DNA of 64,000 nucleotides from Streptomyces sp. NBC_01689 (GCF_036250675.1 NZ_CP109592.1:5766001-5830000); one strand, 5' to 3'; counted from the first letter of the stretch, positions 8,284 through 18,463 are shown. A program made the numbers and translations. The notes: generated from the sequence alone by a model not told the origin.

Positions 8284-8897
8284 CGGGCCGCCTCCCGGAT
8301 CGCGTCCAGCTCGCTCTGCCTGCGGATCCGGTCCGCGACCGGGTCGACGCCCCGGCGGGCCGTGTACTCGTACACCCCGATCGCCAGGCAGGTCACGGGC
8401 ACCTGCAGCAGCCCGAGGAGCAGTCCGGTCGGCAGGCCGCCGGAGACCGTGCTCGTCATCAGGCCCGGCGCGAACGCCGACAGGAGCAGGAAGAGGGTGA
8501 AGTACCCGAGCGCCGTGAGCGTCGCCACGCGCCGCTGACGGCGGTAGGCGCCGCGCAGCAGCCGGATGTCGCTGTGCTGCCCCAGTGCGTGGTGCCGCGG
8601 CCGCCGGGTGCGCGGTGGCTCCGGCGGCCGCGGCTGCCAGGGGTAGGTGGCGTACGCGGGGGAGTGCGGGGCGGGTCCGTCGCGGAACTCCGGATACGGG
8701 TCCGGGTGCGGGTGCGGACGGGGGTCCGGGGCGCGCTGGGGATACGACTCCGCATACGCGTCCGGATACGGGTCATGGAGCGGGGACGGGCGCGCGGCGG
8801 GCGGTGGGTTCCGGGGCGGGTACGGCGGCGGATACGGGGGCGGTCCGGGTGGTCGGTGCGGCGTCTGGTGCTCGGGGGACGAGAACGCGTCTGGCAT
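8280..8897 (-). CDS. DUF485 membrane protein with Pro/Tyr-rich N-terminus
   Basis: A 205-aa protein. Residues 1-100 are a disordered Pro/Tyr/His-rich stretch, and residues about 107-205 are the DUF485 domain: LLRGAYRRQRR, two membrane helices (ALGYFTLFLLLSAFAPGL and GLLLGLLQVPVTCLAIGVYEY) and a charged tail. DUF485 proteins accompany ActP-type symporters. The typical DUF485 protein is about 100-120 aa, so the long extension is unusual. The ATG at 8897 follows a clear GGAGAA. First gene of the two-gene operon. Confidence 0.8.
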   Translation of the reverse strand: MPDAFSSPEHQTPHRPPGPPPYPPPYPPRNPPPAARPSPLHDPYPDAYAESYPQRAPDPRPHPHPDPYPEFRDGPAPHSPAYATYPWQPRPPEPPRTRRPRHHALGQHSDIRLLRGAYRRQRRVATLTALGYFTLFLLLSAFAPGLMTSTVSGGLPTGLLLGLLQVPVTCLAIGVYEYTARRGVDPVADRIRRQSELDAIREAAR

Positions 8898-9220
8898 CCC
8901 GGTTCTCCTTGCGTGGCTCGGGTCCGGTGCGGACCGCAGGGAGCAGGGGGGTGAGCGAGGCACGCTACTCGCAAGTAGCCCTTGGTGGGCGGGTTTCGGC
9001 GAACTGATCGGTCGGTATGCGCTTACTTCGCTGACCTGGGGTGTTACCCGAGTGAACCTCTGTGACGGAAGTGTGAAGAGGTAGGTGTGTGGTGTCGGGG
9101 GTGGGGGGTGTTCGCAACCATGCGCCTCACCTCGCCGCGCCTTGCCGCACCTCGCCTGCCCCGCCGCCGGACGGACTCAGGTCCCGCCGGCACGCGTGCC
9201 CGGCGGCGCGGGCGACGCCC
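8898..9220. other. 323-bp intergenic region upstream of the symporter operon
   Basis: No convincing gene. It should hold the promoter of the DUF485/symporter operon and the 3' end of the MFS transcript. An imperfect palindrome GTTACCCGAGTGAAC lies near 9042-9056. Confidence 0.4.
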
Positions 9221-10732
9221 TCAGTCCGCGGGGTTGTCGAGGACCGGGAAGCGCTTCGGCGCCACGAACAGCAGCACCAGGAAGGCGAGCACGGCGGCGC
9301 ACGCGGCGCCGAGATACACGGCGTGGACCGCGTCGGCGACAGCGTGCCGCACCCGCTCGCCCGGCGCGCCCGAGTCCAGCGCCCGTGTCACCGCGTCCAG
9401 GTCCCCGGCCCCGCCGAGCCGCGCCGCCAGCACCCCGTTGGCGATGGCCCCGAACAGGGTCGCGCCGACGGTCTGGCCGGTCTGGCGGCAGAAGAGGACG
9501 GACGCGGTCGTGGTGCCGCGCTCCTCCCAGCCGACCGTCGCCTGGACACCGATGATCAGGGGGAGCTGGAAGAGGCCCAGGGCGCCGCCCAGCAGCAGCA
9601 TCAGCAGGGCCGGCTGCCAGGGCGAGCCCGGATAGGGGAGGAAGGGGAAGGCCAGCAGGATCAGGGCCGCGGCGCCGATGCCGGCCATCGCGGTGCGGCG
9701 GAAACCGATCCGCCGGTAGACGTGCTGGCTGAGCGCCGCGGAGACCGGCCAGCTCAGGGTCCACACGGACAGTACGAACCCGGCGGTGACCGGCGCCAGG
9801 CCCAGGACCGCCTGCGCGTACGTGGGCAGGAACACCGACGGGGCCACCATGAGCAGCCCCAGCGCGCCCAGCGCCAGGTTCACCGCGGCGATCGTGCGGC
9901 GCCGCCACACCCACCCGGGGATGATCGGCTCGGCCGCCCGGCGCTCGATCACCACGACGGCCCCGACCAGCGCGAGTCCGGCACCGAACAGGGCGAGCGA
10001 GGGGGCCGACAGCCAGTCCCAGGCCACCCCGCCCTGCACCAGCGCGGTCAGCAGGACGCCCCCGCAGGCGAAGACGGCGAGCGCGCCCGCCCAGTCGATC
10101 CGCCCCCGCCCGGCGGACTCCCGTACCGGCTCGTGCAGATGACGGACGATCAGCCACAGGGCGAGCGCGCCGATCGGCAGATTGATCAGGAAGATCCAGC
10201 GCCAGTCCGCGTACGCGGCGAGCACACCGCCGAGCGCCGGTCCGGCCACCGCCGAGGTCGCCCACACCGTGGACAGCCTGGCCTGGATCTTCGGGCGCTC
10301 CTTGAGCGGGTAGAGGTCGGCGGCGAGCGTCTGCACCGTGCCCTGCAGCGCACCGCCGCCCAGCCCCTGGACGACCCGGAAGACGATGAGCGCGGCCATG
10401 TTCCAGGCGGTGGCGCAGAGCAGGGAACCGAGGAGGAAGACGACGGCGCCCGTGATCAGCACCGGCTTGCGGCCGAAGGTGTCCGACAGTTTCCCGTACA
10501 CCGGCAGGGTGACCGTCACGGCGAGCAGATAGCCGGAGAACAGCCAGGAGAAGACCGAGAAACCGCCCAGGTCGCCGACGATCTGCGGCACGGCGGTCGA
10601 CACGACGGTGGAGTCCAGCGCGGCGAGCGCCATGGCGAGCATGAGCGCCGCGACGACCGCGCCCCTGCGGTCCGCGGGAGCCTGCGGACGCAGTGTCCCC
10701 GCGGTGCGTATCCCGGTGTCCCCCTGGTCCAC
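9221..10732 (-). CDS. MFS drug exporter, DHA2/EmrB-like
   Basis: A 503-aa transporter with multiple membrane segments. It shows the drug:H+ antiporter motifs: LDSTVVSTAVPQI in helix 1, GKLSDTFGRKP (motif A) between helices 2 and 3, and a WRWIFLINLPIG motif, placing it among multidrug or antibiotic exporters. The start is GTG 10732 behind AAGGGGAAGG; an upstream in-frame ATG lacks a good site. It is divergent from the MacB-like pair. Substrate unknown. Confidence 0.85.
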   Translation of the reverse strand: MDQGDTGIRTAGTLRPQAPADRRGAVVAALMLAMALAALDSTVVSTAVPQIVGDLGGFSVFSWLFSGYLLAVTVTLPVYGKLSDTFGRKPVLITGAVVFLLGSLLCATAWNMAALIVFRVVQGLGGGALQGTVQTLAADLYPLKERPKIQARLSTVWATSAVAGPALGGVLAAYADWRWIFLINLPIGALALWLIVRHLHEPVRESAGRGRIDWAGALAVFACGGVLLTALVQGGVAWDWLSAPSLALFGAGLALVGAVVVIERRAAEPIIPGWVWRRRTIAAVNLALGALGLLMVAPSVFLPTYAQAVLGLAPVTAGFVLSVWTLSWPVSAALSQHVYRRIGFRRTAMAGIGAAALILLAFPFLPYPGSPWQPALLMLLLGGALGLFQLPLIIGVQATVGWEERGTTTASVLFCRQTGQTVGATLFGAIANGVLAARLGGAGDLDAVTRALDSGAPGERVRHAVADAVHAVYLGAACAAVLAFLVLLFVAPKRFPVLDNPAD

Positions 10733-11196
10733 GGAATTCCTTCCCCTTGCATCCATCGCCTCGGGCCACCCTCTCACCCGACCCTGACGTCGTGGCAGGG
10801 CGGCAGCGGGCCACGGGCCCGCGGCCCCGCGGGTGGAGCCGACCCCGAGAACGACTCCACCGGAGGGTGGACAACCCCTAGGGGTACCTCCGTACCAGGG
10901 CTCGGGGAGGGTTCGTACCGCTGGAGGAGGAGACGGGGCGGTGCGCTTCCTTAACCTGGCTTTACGCCGCTGACGAGCGGCCGGGAGGCGGTCGGGACGT
11001 ACGGGGGTCGTACGGACCGCACTCCCGGGGGTGGGGTTTTCCCCAGCAGAAGACTGCGCTGGGCACCAGCGCGCCGCAGCACCCCCGGCCGCCAGACTTA
11101 CCGACGTAGCCACGAGCACCGCATCAGCTCGGGACAGCCCGCCACCGCATCCGCGGACCGACCGGCTCGTCCGCCGACCGACTTAGGAGACTTACC
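10733..11196. other. 464-bp divergent intergenic region
   Basis: Separates the MFS gene from the ABC ATPase gene and must contain both promoters. I see no gene, no obvious repeat and no unambiguous -35/-10 pair. Confidence 0.4.
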
Positions 11197-11985
11197 GTGA
11201 CATCGGCTGTGACCATTCCCAGGCACGGGGGCACTGGAGGGCGTACGGCCGTTGCCGCGCGAGCGCGGCAGGTCGTGAAGGCGTACGGGTCCGGAGAGAC
11301 CCGCGTCGTCGCCCTGGACCACATCGACGTGGACGTAGCGCGGGGGCAGTTCACCGCGATCATGGGCCCCTCCGGGTCCGGCAAGTCCACCCTGATGCAC
11401 TGCCTCGCCGGGCTCGACACCGTGACGAGCGGACAGATCCACCTCGACGAGACCGAGATCACCGGCCTCAAGGACAAGAAGCTCACGCAGCTGCGCCGCG
11501 ACCGGATCGGTTTCATCTTCCAGGCGTTCAACCTGCTGCCGACGCTGAACGCGCTGGAGAACATCACGCTCCCGATGGACATCGCCGGCCGCAAGCCGGA
11601 CAAGGCGTGGCTGAGCCAGGTCGTGGAGACCGTCGGGCTCGCCGACCGGCTCAAGCACCGGCCGACCCAGCTCTCCGGCGGCCAGCAGCAGCGCGTGGCG
11701 GTGGCCCGGGCGCTCGCCGCCCGGCCCGAGATCATCTTCGGCGACGAGCCGACCGGCAACCTCGACTCACGGGCCGGCGCCGAGGTCCTGGGCTTCCTGC
11801 GCCGCTCCGTGGACTCGCTCGGCCAGACCATCGTGATGGTCACCCACGACCCGGTGGCCGCCTCGTACGCGGACCGCGTCCTCTACCTCGCGGACGGCAG
11901 GATCGTCGACGAGATGCACCAGCCGACGGCCGACCAGGTCCTCGACCGCATGAAGGACTTCGACGCCCGGGGGCGTACGTCATGA
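11197..11985 (+). CDS. ABC transporter ATPase, MacB/LolD-like
   Basis: A 262-aa nucleotide-binding subunit with Walker A GPSGSGKST, signature LSGGQQQRVA, Walker B IIFGDEPTGNLDS and the H-loop histidine in VTHD. The family partners FtsX/MacB-type permeases that work as mechanotransducers for peptide, drug or lipoprotein traffic rather than classical importers. GTG 11197 follows AGGAGA. Its stop overlaps the permease ATG by 4 nt. The ATPase encoded at 45993-46763 is a close paralogue, sharing the same C-terminal FDAxGRTS. Confidence 0.9.
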   Translation: MTSAVTIPRHGGTGGRTAVAARARQVVKAYGSGETRVVALDHIDVDVARGQFTAIMGPSGSGKSTLMHCLAGLDTVTSGQIHLDETEITGLKDKKLTQLRRDRIGFIFQAFNLLPTLNALENITLPMDIAGRKPDKAWLSQVVETVGLADRLKHRPTQLSGGQQQRVAVARALAARPEIIFGDEPTGNLDSRAGAEVLGFLRRSVDSLGQTIVMVTHDPVAASYADRVLYLADGRIVDEMHQPTADQVLDRMKDFDARGRTS

Positions 11986-14564
11986 CCGTCCTGAAGACCT
12001 CGATGCGCAACTTCTTCGCGCACAAGGGGCGGATGGCGCTCTCCGCCGTCGCGGTCCTGCTGTCCGTCGCCTTCGTCTGCGGCACGCTGGTGTTCACCGA
12101 CACCATGAACACGACCTTCGACAAGCTGTTCGCCGCGACCTCCTCCGACGTGACGGTCTCGCCGAAGGCCGCCAAGTCCGACGGCACCCCCCAGAACGGC
12201 CGGCCGGAGTCGCTCCCCGCCTCCGCGCTGACCCGCACCGCGAAGGCCGACGGCGTCAAGTACGCCGAGGGCGCGGTCAGTTCCATGAACGTGACCGTCG
12301 TGAACAGCGCGAACAAGAACATGGGCTCCAGCACCGGCGCCCCGACCATCGCGGGCAACTGGACACGCAACGACCTGCGTTCGATGGAGATCACCACCGG
12401 TCACGCCCCGCGCGGGCCGACCGAGACCATGGTCGACGCCGACACCGCGGGGAAGCACCACCTCAAGCTCGGTGACGAACTGCGCACCATCGCCGTCACC
12501 GGGGACTTCAAGGCCCGGATCGTCGGCATCGCCACCTTCAAGGTGACCAACCCCGGTGCCGCCGTCGTCTATTTCGACACCGCCACCGCACAGCGCGAAC
12601 TGCTCGGCACCACCGGCCGGTTCACCCAGATCAACGTCTCGGCCGCGAGCGGCGTCACCGACGCGCAGCTCAAGCGGAACGTCACCGCCACGCTCGCCGC
12701 GGACACCACCGCCCGGACGCCGTACAAGGTGCAGACGCAGAAGGAGAACGCGGACGAGAACCGCTCCGGTGTCGGCTCCTTCATGAACGTCATCAAGTAC
12801 GCCATGCTCGGCTTCGCCGGCATCGCCTTCCTGGTCGGCATCTTCCTGATCATCAACACCTTCTCGATGCTGGTCGCCCAGCGCACCCGCGAGATCGGCC
12901 TGATGCGGGCCATCGGCTCCTCCCGCAAGCAGGTCAACCGGTCCGTGCTCATCGAGGCGACCCTGCTCGGGGTCTTCGGCTCGGTCCTCGGCGTCGGCGC
13001 CGGTGTCGGCCTCGCGGTCGGCCTGATGAAGCTCATGTCGGCGGCGGGCATGGACCTGTCCACCCGCGACCTGACCGTGAAGGCGACCACCCCGGTCATC
13101 GGACTCCTCCTCGGAGTCGTCGTCACCGTCCTCGCCGCCTATCTGCCCGCCCGCCGGGCGGGCAAGGTCTCCCCGATGGCCGCGCTGCGCGACGCCGGGA
13201 CCCCCGCCGACGGCCGGGCCGGTCTCGTCCGCGGCATCATCGGCCTGGTCCTCACCGGCGCCGGAGCCTTCGCGCTCTTCACGGCGGCCGGCGCGGACAA
13301 GGCGAGCGACGGTTCACTGGTCCTTGGCGCCGGTGTGGTCCTGACCCTGATCGGGTTCGTCATCATCGGCCCGCTGCTCGCCGGGGGTGTGGTCCGGGTC
13401 ATCAGCGCGGTGCTGCTGCGCTTCTTCGGCCCGGTCGGCCGGATGGCGGAGCGCAACGCCCTGCGCAACCCGCGCCGTACCGGTGCCACCGGCGCGGCCC
13501 TCATGATCGGCCTCGCGCTGGTCGCCTGCCTCTCCGTCGTCGGCTCCTCGATGGTCGCCTCCGCGACCGACGAACTCGACCGGACGGTCGGCACCGACTT
13601 CATCGTCCAGGGCAACCAGCGGATCGTCCCGCAGGCGGCGAAGGCCATCGAGTCCACGCCCGGTCTGACGCACGTCACCCACTACCGGGACATCGAGGCG
13701 AAGCTCGTCGCCCCGGACGGCTCCTCGGACAGCGACGGCGTCACCGCCGCCGACCCCACCTACGCGCAGGACCTGCACCGCAAGACGACGGCCGGTGACC
13801 TGACCGCCGCCTACGGCAAGGACTCCATGTCCGTCGGGTCCGACTTCGCCGCCAAGCACCATGTCGCGGTCGGGGACACCCTGACCGTCGCCTTCAAGGG
13901 CGGCAGCACGGCGAAGCTCAGGATCGCCGCGATCACCGACGACGACGTGGCCATCGACCAGGGCGCGCGCTACGTCAGCACCGAGACCATGCGCAAGTAC
14001 CTCCCGGCCGACCGGATCCCGCCGGACCAGATCATGTTCGCCACCGCCAAGGCCGGCCAGGAGAAGACCGCCTACGCCGCCCTCAAGAAGGCGCTGGCCG
14101 GCTACCCGCAGTACGAGGTCCGTGACCAGACCGACTACAAGCAGGAACTGAAGGACCAGATCGGCCAACTCCTGAACATGGTCTACGGCCTGCTCGCCCT
14201 CGCGATCGTGGTGGCGGTCCTCGGGGTGGTCAACACGCTGGCCCTGTCGGTGGTGGAGCGGACGCGCGAGATCGGCCTGATGCGGGCCATCGGTCTCTCC
14301 CGTCGCCAGCTGCGCCGCATGATCCGGCTGGAGTCGGTCGTCATCGCGCTCTTCGGAGCCCTGCTCGGCCTCGGACTGGGCATGGCCTGGGGCGCCACCG
14401 CCCAGAAGCTGCTGGCCCTGGAGGGGCTGAAGGTCCTGGAGATCCCCTGGGGCACCATCGGCGCGGTCTTCGTCGGCTCGGCGTTCGTGGGCCTGTTCGC
14501 CGCCCTGATCCCGGCGTTCCGGGCGGGCCGGATGAACGTGCTGAACGCGATCGCGAGCGACTGA
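11982..14564 (+). CDS. ABC transporter permease, duplicated FtsX/MacB type
   Basis: An 860-aa protein. It has an N-terminal anchor helix (LSAVAVLLSVAFVCGTLVF), a large extracytoplasmic domain, three helices with the FtsX motif (VAQRTREIGLMRAIGSSRKQV near residue 300), then a second anchor, second extracytoplasmic domain and second FtsX unit (VVERTREIGLMRAIGLSRRQL near 765). Both halves are intact. It starts at ATG 11982 inside the ATPase stop, so the two are translationally coupled. The cargo cannot be told from sequence. Confidence 0.9.
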   Translation: MTVLKTSMRNFFAHKGRMALSAVAVLLSVAFVCGTLVFTDTMNTTFDKLFAATSSDVTVSPKAAKSDGTPQNGRPESLPASALTRTAKADGVKYAEGAVSSMNVTVVNSANKNMGSSTGAPTIAGNWTRNDLRSMEITTGHAPRGPTETMVDADTAGKHHLKLGDELRTIAVTGDFKARIVGIATFKVTNPGAAVVYFDTATAQRELLGTTGRFTQINVSAASGVTDAQLKRNVTATLAADTTARTPYKVQTQKENADENRSGVGSFMNVIKYAMLGFAGIAFLVGIFLIINTFSMLVAQRTREIGLMRAIGSSRKQVNRSVLIEATLLGVFGSVLGVGAGVGLAVGLMKLMSAAGMDLSTRDLTVKATTPVIGLLLGVVVTVLAAYLPARRAGKVSPMAALRDAGTPADGRAGLVRGIIGLVLTGAGAFALFTAAGADKASDGSLVLGAGVVLTLIGFVIIGPLLAGGVVRVISAVLLRFFGPVGRMAERNALRNPRRTGATGAALMIGLALVACLSVVGSSMVASATDELDRTVGTDFIVQGNQRIVPQAAKAIESTPGLTHVTHYRDIEAKLVAPDGSSDSDGVTAADPTYAQDLHRKTTAGDLTAAYGKDSMSVGSDFAAKHHVAVGDTLTVAFKGGSTAKLRIAAITDDDVAIDQGARYVSTETMRKYLPADRIPPDQIMFATAKAGQEKTAYAALKKALAGYPQYEVRDQTDYKQELKDQIGQLLNMVYGLLALAIVVAVLGVVNTLALSVVERTREIGLMRAIGLSRRQLRRMIRLESVVIALFGALLGLGLGMAWGATAQKLLALEGLKVLEIPWGTIGAVFVGSAFVGLFAALIPAFRAGRMNVLNAIASD

Positions 14565-14908
14565 CGAAGGTCCGGCGATCGTCCGGCGATCTCCGGACGA
14601 GCGCCTGCCGACCATCCGTTGACCGAAAGTGATCGGAAGTGGCGGAAGGTGACCGGAGGTGGCCGGGGTGACTCGGAGGCCGCCGGACCGCGAGGCCGCC
14701 GCGTACGGGGGTCGCGGGGGAACGGGCCCGGCCGGAGAGGTGAACACCTCTCCGGCCGGGCCCGTCGTGGTGCCGGGGACGGCGGCGCGGGCCGGGCGTT
14801 GTCCACAGGCCCGGCGGGAGGGGGCGCGCCGTCGTAGGCTGGAGATCCCCGGCCCGTGGCGACGTGTCGGGCCCTTCGCGTTGCCCACTCTCCGGATGGA
14901 AGCCCTTC
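14565..14908. other. 344-bp region between ABC permease and mfd
   Basis: Contains the long inverted repeat listed separately and a TAGGCT hexamer (14835-14840) about 70 bp before mfd that may be a -10 box, though no good -35 is seen at the right distance. No gene is supported. Confidence 0.4.
14722..14765 (+). terminator. Long perfect inverted repeat, probable terminator
   Basis: A 21-bp perfect stem (14722-14742 and 14745-14765) with only AA between the arms. There is no T tail, as is common for Streptomyces terminators. It follows the ABC permease gene. Confidence 0.8.
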
Positions 14909-17900
14909 ATGAGCCTGCACGGTCTGCTCGACGCCGTCGTCAAGGACGCCGCTCTCGCGGAAGCGGTGAAGGCCGCGACCGGCGAGATCCGGATGCACGT
15001 CGACCTGGTGGGACCGCCCGCCGCCCGCCCCTTCGCGGTGGCCGCGCTCGCCCGCGAGACCGGCCGGACCGTACTGGCGGTCACGGCCACGGGACGCGAG
15101 GCCGAGGACCTTGCCGCCGCGCTCAGATCGCTCCTGCCCCCCGACTCGGTCGCGGACTACCCCTCCTGGGAGACCCTCCCCCACGAGCGCCTCTCCCCCC
15201 GCTCCGACACAGTCGGCCGCCGCCTCGCCGTCCTGCGGCGCCTCGCCCACCCGCGCCCCGACGACCCCGAGACCGGCCCGGTCTCCGTCGTCGTCGCCCC
15301 CGTCCGCTCCGTGCTCCAGCCACAGGTCAAGGGCCTCGGAGACCTGGAACCGGTCGCGCTGCGCACCGGCCAGAGCGCCGACCTCGGCGCCGTCGTCGAA
15401 GCGCTCGCCGCAGCCGCCTACTCCCGGGTCGAACTGGTCGAGAAGCGTGGCGAGTTCGCGGTCCGCGGCGGCATCCTCGACGTCTTCCCGCCCACCGAGG
15501 AGCACCCGCTCCGGGTGGAGTTCTGGGGCGACGACGTCGAGGAGATCCGCTACTTCAAGGTCGCCGACCAGCGCTCCCTGGAGGTCGCCGACCACGGACT
15601 GTGGGCGCCCCCCTGCCGTGAACTGCTGCTCACCGACGACGTACGGCAGCGGGCCGCCCGGCTCGCCGAGGACCACCCCGAACTGGGCGAACTGCTCGGC
15701 AAGATCGCCGAGGGCATCGCCGTCGAGGGCATGGAGTCGCTGGCCCCGGTCCTGGTCGACGACATGGAGCTGCTGCTCGACGTGCTGCCCGAGGGCTCCA
15801 TGGCCGTGGTGTGCGACCCGGAGCGGGTACGGACCCGGGCCGCGGACCTGGTGGCGACCTCGCAGGAGTTCCTCCAGGCGTCCTGGGCCGCGACCGCGGG
15901 CGGCGGCGAGGCCCCCATCGACGTGGACGCGGCCTCCCTGTGGTCCATCGCGGACGTCCGTGACCGGGCCCGTGAGCTGGACATGATGTGGTGGTCGGTG
16001 TCACCGTTCGCGGCCGACGAGTCGTTCACCGAGAGCTCCGGCACAGCGGGCGACGCCGACACCCTCAAGCTCGGCATGCACGCCCCCGAGACCTACCGCG
16101 GCGACACCGCCCGCGCCCTCGCCGACACCAAGGGCTGGCTCGCCGAGGGCTGGCGCACGGTGTACGTCACCGAGGCGCACGGCCCCGCCGCCCGGACCGT
16201 CGAGGTGCTCGGCGGTGAGGGCATCGCGGCCCGTCTGGAGACCGACCTGGCGGACATCGGCCCGTCCGTCGTGCACGTCTCCTGCGGCTCGATCGACTAC
16301 GGCTTCGTGGACCCGGCGCTCAAGCTCGCCGTCCTCACCGAGACCGACCTCTCCGGCCAGAAGGCGGCCGGCAAGGACGGCGCGCGCATGCCCGCCCGCC
16401 GCCGCAAGACCATCGACCCGCTCACCCTCGAAGCCGGCGACTACATCGTGCACGAGCAGCACGGCGTCGGCCGCTACATCGAGATGGTCCAGCGGACCGT
16501 GCAGGGCGCGACCCGCGAGTACCTGGTCGTCGAGTACGCCCCGGCCAAGCGCGGCCAGCCCGGCGACCGCCTCTACATCCCGACCGACCAGCTGGAACAG
16601 ATCACCAAGTACGTCGGGGGCGAGGCACCGACCCTGCACCGCCTCGGCGGCGCCGACTGGACGAAGACCAAGGCCCGCGCGAAGAAGGCGGTCAAGGAGA
16701 TCGCCGCGGACCTGATCAAGCTGTACAGCGCGCGCATGGCGGCCCCCGGGCACGCTTTCGGCTCCGACACGCCCTGGCAGCGCGAGCTGGAGGACGCCTT
16801 CCCGTACGCGGAGACCCCCGACCAGCTCACGACCATCGCCGAGGTCAAGGAGGACATGGAGAAGACGGTCCCGATGGACCGCCTGGTCTGCGGCGACGTG
16901 GGGTACGGCAAGACGGAGATCGCCGTCCGCGCGGCCTTCAAGGCGGTGCAGGACGGCAAGCAGGTCGCCGTGCTCGTCCCGACGACGCTCCTCGTGCAGC
17001 AGCACTTCGGCACCTTCAGCGAGCGCTACTCGCAGTTCCCGGTGAACGTCCGGGCGCTGTCGCGCTTCCAGACGGACACGGAGGCCAAGGCGGTCCTGGA
17101 GGGGCTGCGCGAGGGCTCGGTGGACGTCGTCATCGGCACCCACCGCCTGTTCTCCTCGGAGACGAAGTTCAAGGACCTGGGCCTGGTCATCGTCGACGAG
17201 GAACAGCGGTTCGGCGTCGAGCACAAGGAGCAGCTGAAGAAGCTGCGCGCCAACGTCGACGTCCTGACGATGTCGGCGACCCCGATCCCGCGCACCCTGG
17301 AGATGGCGGTCACGGGCATCCGCGAGATGTCCACGATCACCACCCCGCCGGAGGAACGGCACCCGGTGCTGACCTTCGTCGGCCCCTACGAGGAGAAGCA
17401 GATCGGCGCCGCGATCCGGCGCGAACTGCTGCGCGAGGGCCAGGTCTTCTACATCCACAACCGCGTCGAGTCCATCGACCGCGCGGCCGCCCGGCTGCGG
17501 GAGATCGTGCCCGAGGCGCGCATCGCGACGGCCCACGGCCAGATGTCGGAACAGGCCCTGGAGCAGGTCGTCGTCGACTTCTGGGAGAAGAGGTTCGACG
17601 TGCTCGTCTCGACGACGATCGTCGAGTCCGGCATCGACATCTCCAACGCCAACACGCTGATCGTGGAGCGCGGCGACAACTTCGGCCTCTCGCAGCTGCA
17701 CCAGCTGCGCGGCCGGGTCGGGCGAGGCCGGGAGCGCGGCTACGCGTACTTCCTCTACCCGCCGGAGAAGCCCCTCACGGAGACGGCGCACGAGCGGCTC
17801 GCGACCATCGCCCAGCACACCGAGATGGGCGCGGGCATGTACGTCGCGATGAAGGACCTGGAGATCCGCGGCGCCGGAAACCTGCTCGGCGGCGAGCAGT

Positions 17901-18463
17901 CCGGCCACATCGCCGGCGTCGGCTTCGATCTGTACGTCCGCATGGTCGGTGAGGCGGTCGCCGACTACCGGGCCTCGCTGGAGGGCGGTGTGGAGGAGGA
18001 GCCGCCGCTGGAGGTCAAGATCGAACTGCCGGTCGACGCCCACGTCCCGCACGACTACGCGCCGGGCGAGCGGCTGCGGCTGCAGGCCTACCGCGCGATC
18101 GCCTCCGCCAACACGGAGGAGGACGTGAAGTCCGTGCGGGAGGAACTCGTCGACCGCTACGGCAAGTTGCCCGAGCCGGTGGAGAACCTGCTGCTGGTCG
18201 CCGGACTGCGGATGCTCGCGCGGGCGTGCGGGGTCGGCGAGGTCGTGCTCCAGGGCACCAACATCCGCTTCGCGCCGGCGGAGCTGCGGGAGTCGCAGGA
18301 GCTGCGCCTGCAGCGGCTGTACCCCGGCACGGTCATCAAGCCGGCCGCCCACCAGCTCCTGGTCCCCCGCCCGAAGACCGCGAAGGTGGGCGGGAAGCCG
18401 CTGGTCGGGCGGGAGTTGCTGGGGTGGACCGGGGAGTTCCTGGCGACGGTGCTCGGGTCGTAG
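14909..18463 (+). CDS. mfd: Transcription-repair coupling factor
   Basis: An 1184-aa protein, full length for Mfd. It removes RNA polymerase stalled at DNA lesions and recruits UvrA. Visible in order: the UvrB-like N-terminal module (YPSWETLPHERLSP), the RNA-polymerase-interacting domain (DYIVHEQHGVGRY near 510), Walker A GDVGYGKTE near 660, the DEEQ box (VDEEQRFGV near 763), the helicase motifs SATPIPRTL and QLRGRVGRGRERGYAY, and the C-terminal UvrA-binding regulatory domain. ATG 14909 lacks a strong Shine-Dalgarno site, but the protein aligns from there. It stands alone between other transcripts. Confidence 0.97.
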   Translation: MSLHGLLDAVVKDAALAEAVKAATGEIRMHVDLVGPPAARPFAVAALARETGRTVLAVTATGREAEDLAAALRSLLPPDSVADYPSWETLPHERLSPRSDTVGRRLAVLRRLAHPRPDDPETGPVSVVVAPVRSVLQPQVKGLGDLEPVALRTGQSADLGAVVEALAAAAYSRVELVEKRGEFAVRGGILDVFPPTEEHPLRVEFWGDDVEEIRYFKVADQRSLEVADHGLWAPPCRELLLTDDVRQRAARLAEDHPELGELLGKIAEGIAVEGMESLAPVLVDDMELLLDVLPEGSMAVVCDPERVRTRAADLVATSQEFLQASWAATAGGGEAPIDVDAASLWSIADVRDRARELDMMWWSVSPFAADESFTESSGTAGDADTLKLGMHAPETYRGDTARALADTKGWLAEGWRTVYVTEAHGPAARTVEVLGGEGIAARLETDLADIGPSVVHVSCGSIDYGFVDPALKLAVLTETDLSGQKAAGKDGARMPARRRKTIDPLTLEAGDYIVHEQHGVGRYIEMVQRTVQGATREYLVVEYAPAKRGQPGDRLYIPTDQLEQITKYVGGEAPTLHRLGGADWTKTKARAKKAVKEIAADLIKLYSARMAAPGHAFGSDTPWQRELEDAFPYAETPDQLTTIAEVKEDMEKTVPMDRLVCGDVGYGKTEIAVRAAFKAVQDGKQVAVLVPTTLLVQQHFGTFSERYSQFPVNVRALSRFQTDTEAKAVLEGLREGSVDVVIGTHRLFSSETKFKDLGLVIVDEEQRFGVEHKEQLKKLRANVDVLTMSATPIPRTLEMAVTGIREMSTITTPPEERHPVLTFVGPYEEKQIGAAIRRELLREGQVFYIHNRVESIDRAAARLREIVPEARIATAHGQMSEQALEQVVVDFWEKRFDVLVSTTIVESGIDISNANTLIVERGDNFGLSQLHQLRGRVGRGRERGYAYFLYPPEKPLTETAHERLATIAQHTEMGAGMYVAMKDLEIRGAGNLLGGEQSGHIAGVGFDLYVRMVGEAVADYRASLEGGVEEEPPLEVKIELPVDAHVPHDYAPGERLRLQAYRAIASANTEEDVKSVREELVDRYGKLPEPVENLLLVAGLRMLARACGVGEVVLQGTNIRFAPAELRESQELRLQRLYPGTVIKPAAHQLLVPRPKTAKVGGKPLVGRELLGWTGEFLATVLGS

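Noticed and set aside
9003..9075. CRP-like site TGTGA-N6-GTGAA upstream of the symporter operon
   Set aside because: The second half is not the required inverted TCACA, so it is a direct rather than palindromic arrangement.
16001..18352. 783-codon antisense frame within mfd
   Set aside because: Shadow of mfd, with no domain features, while mfd is intact on the plus strand.
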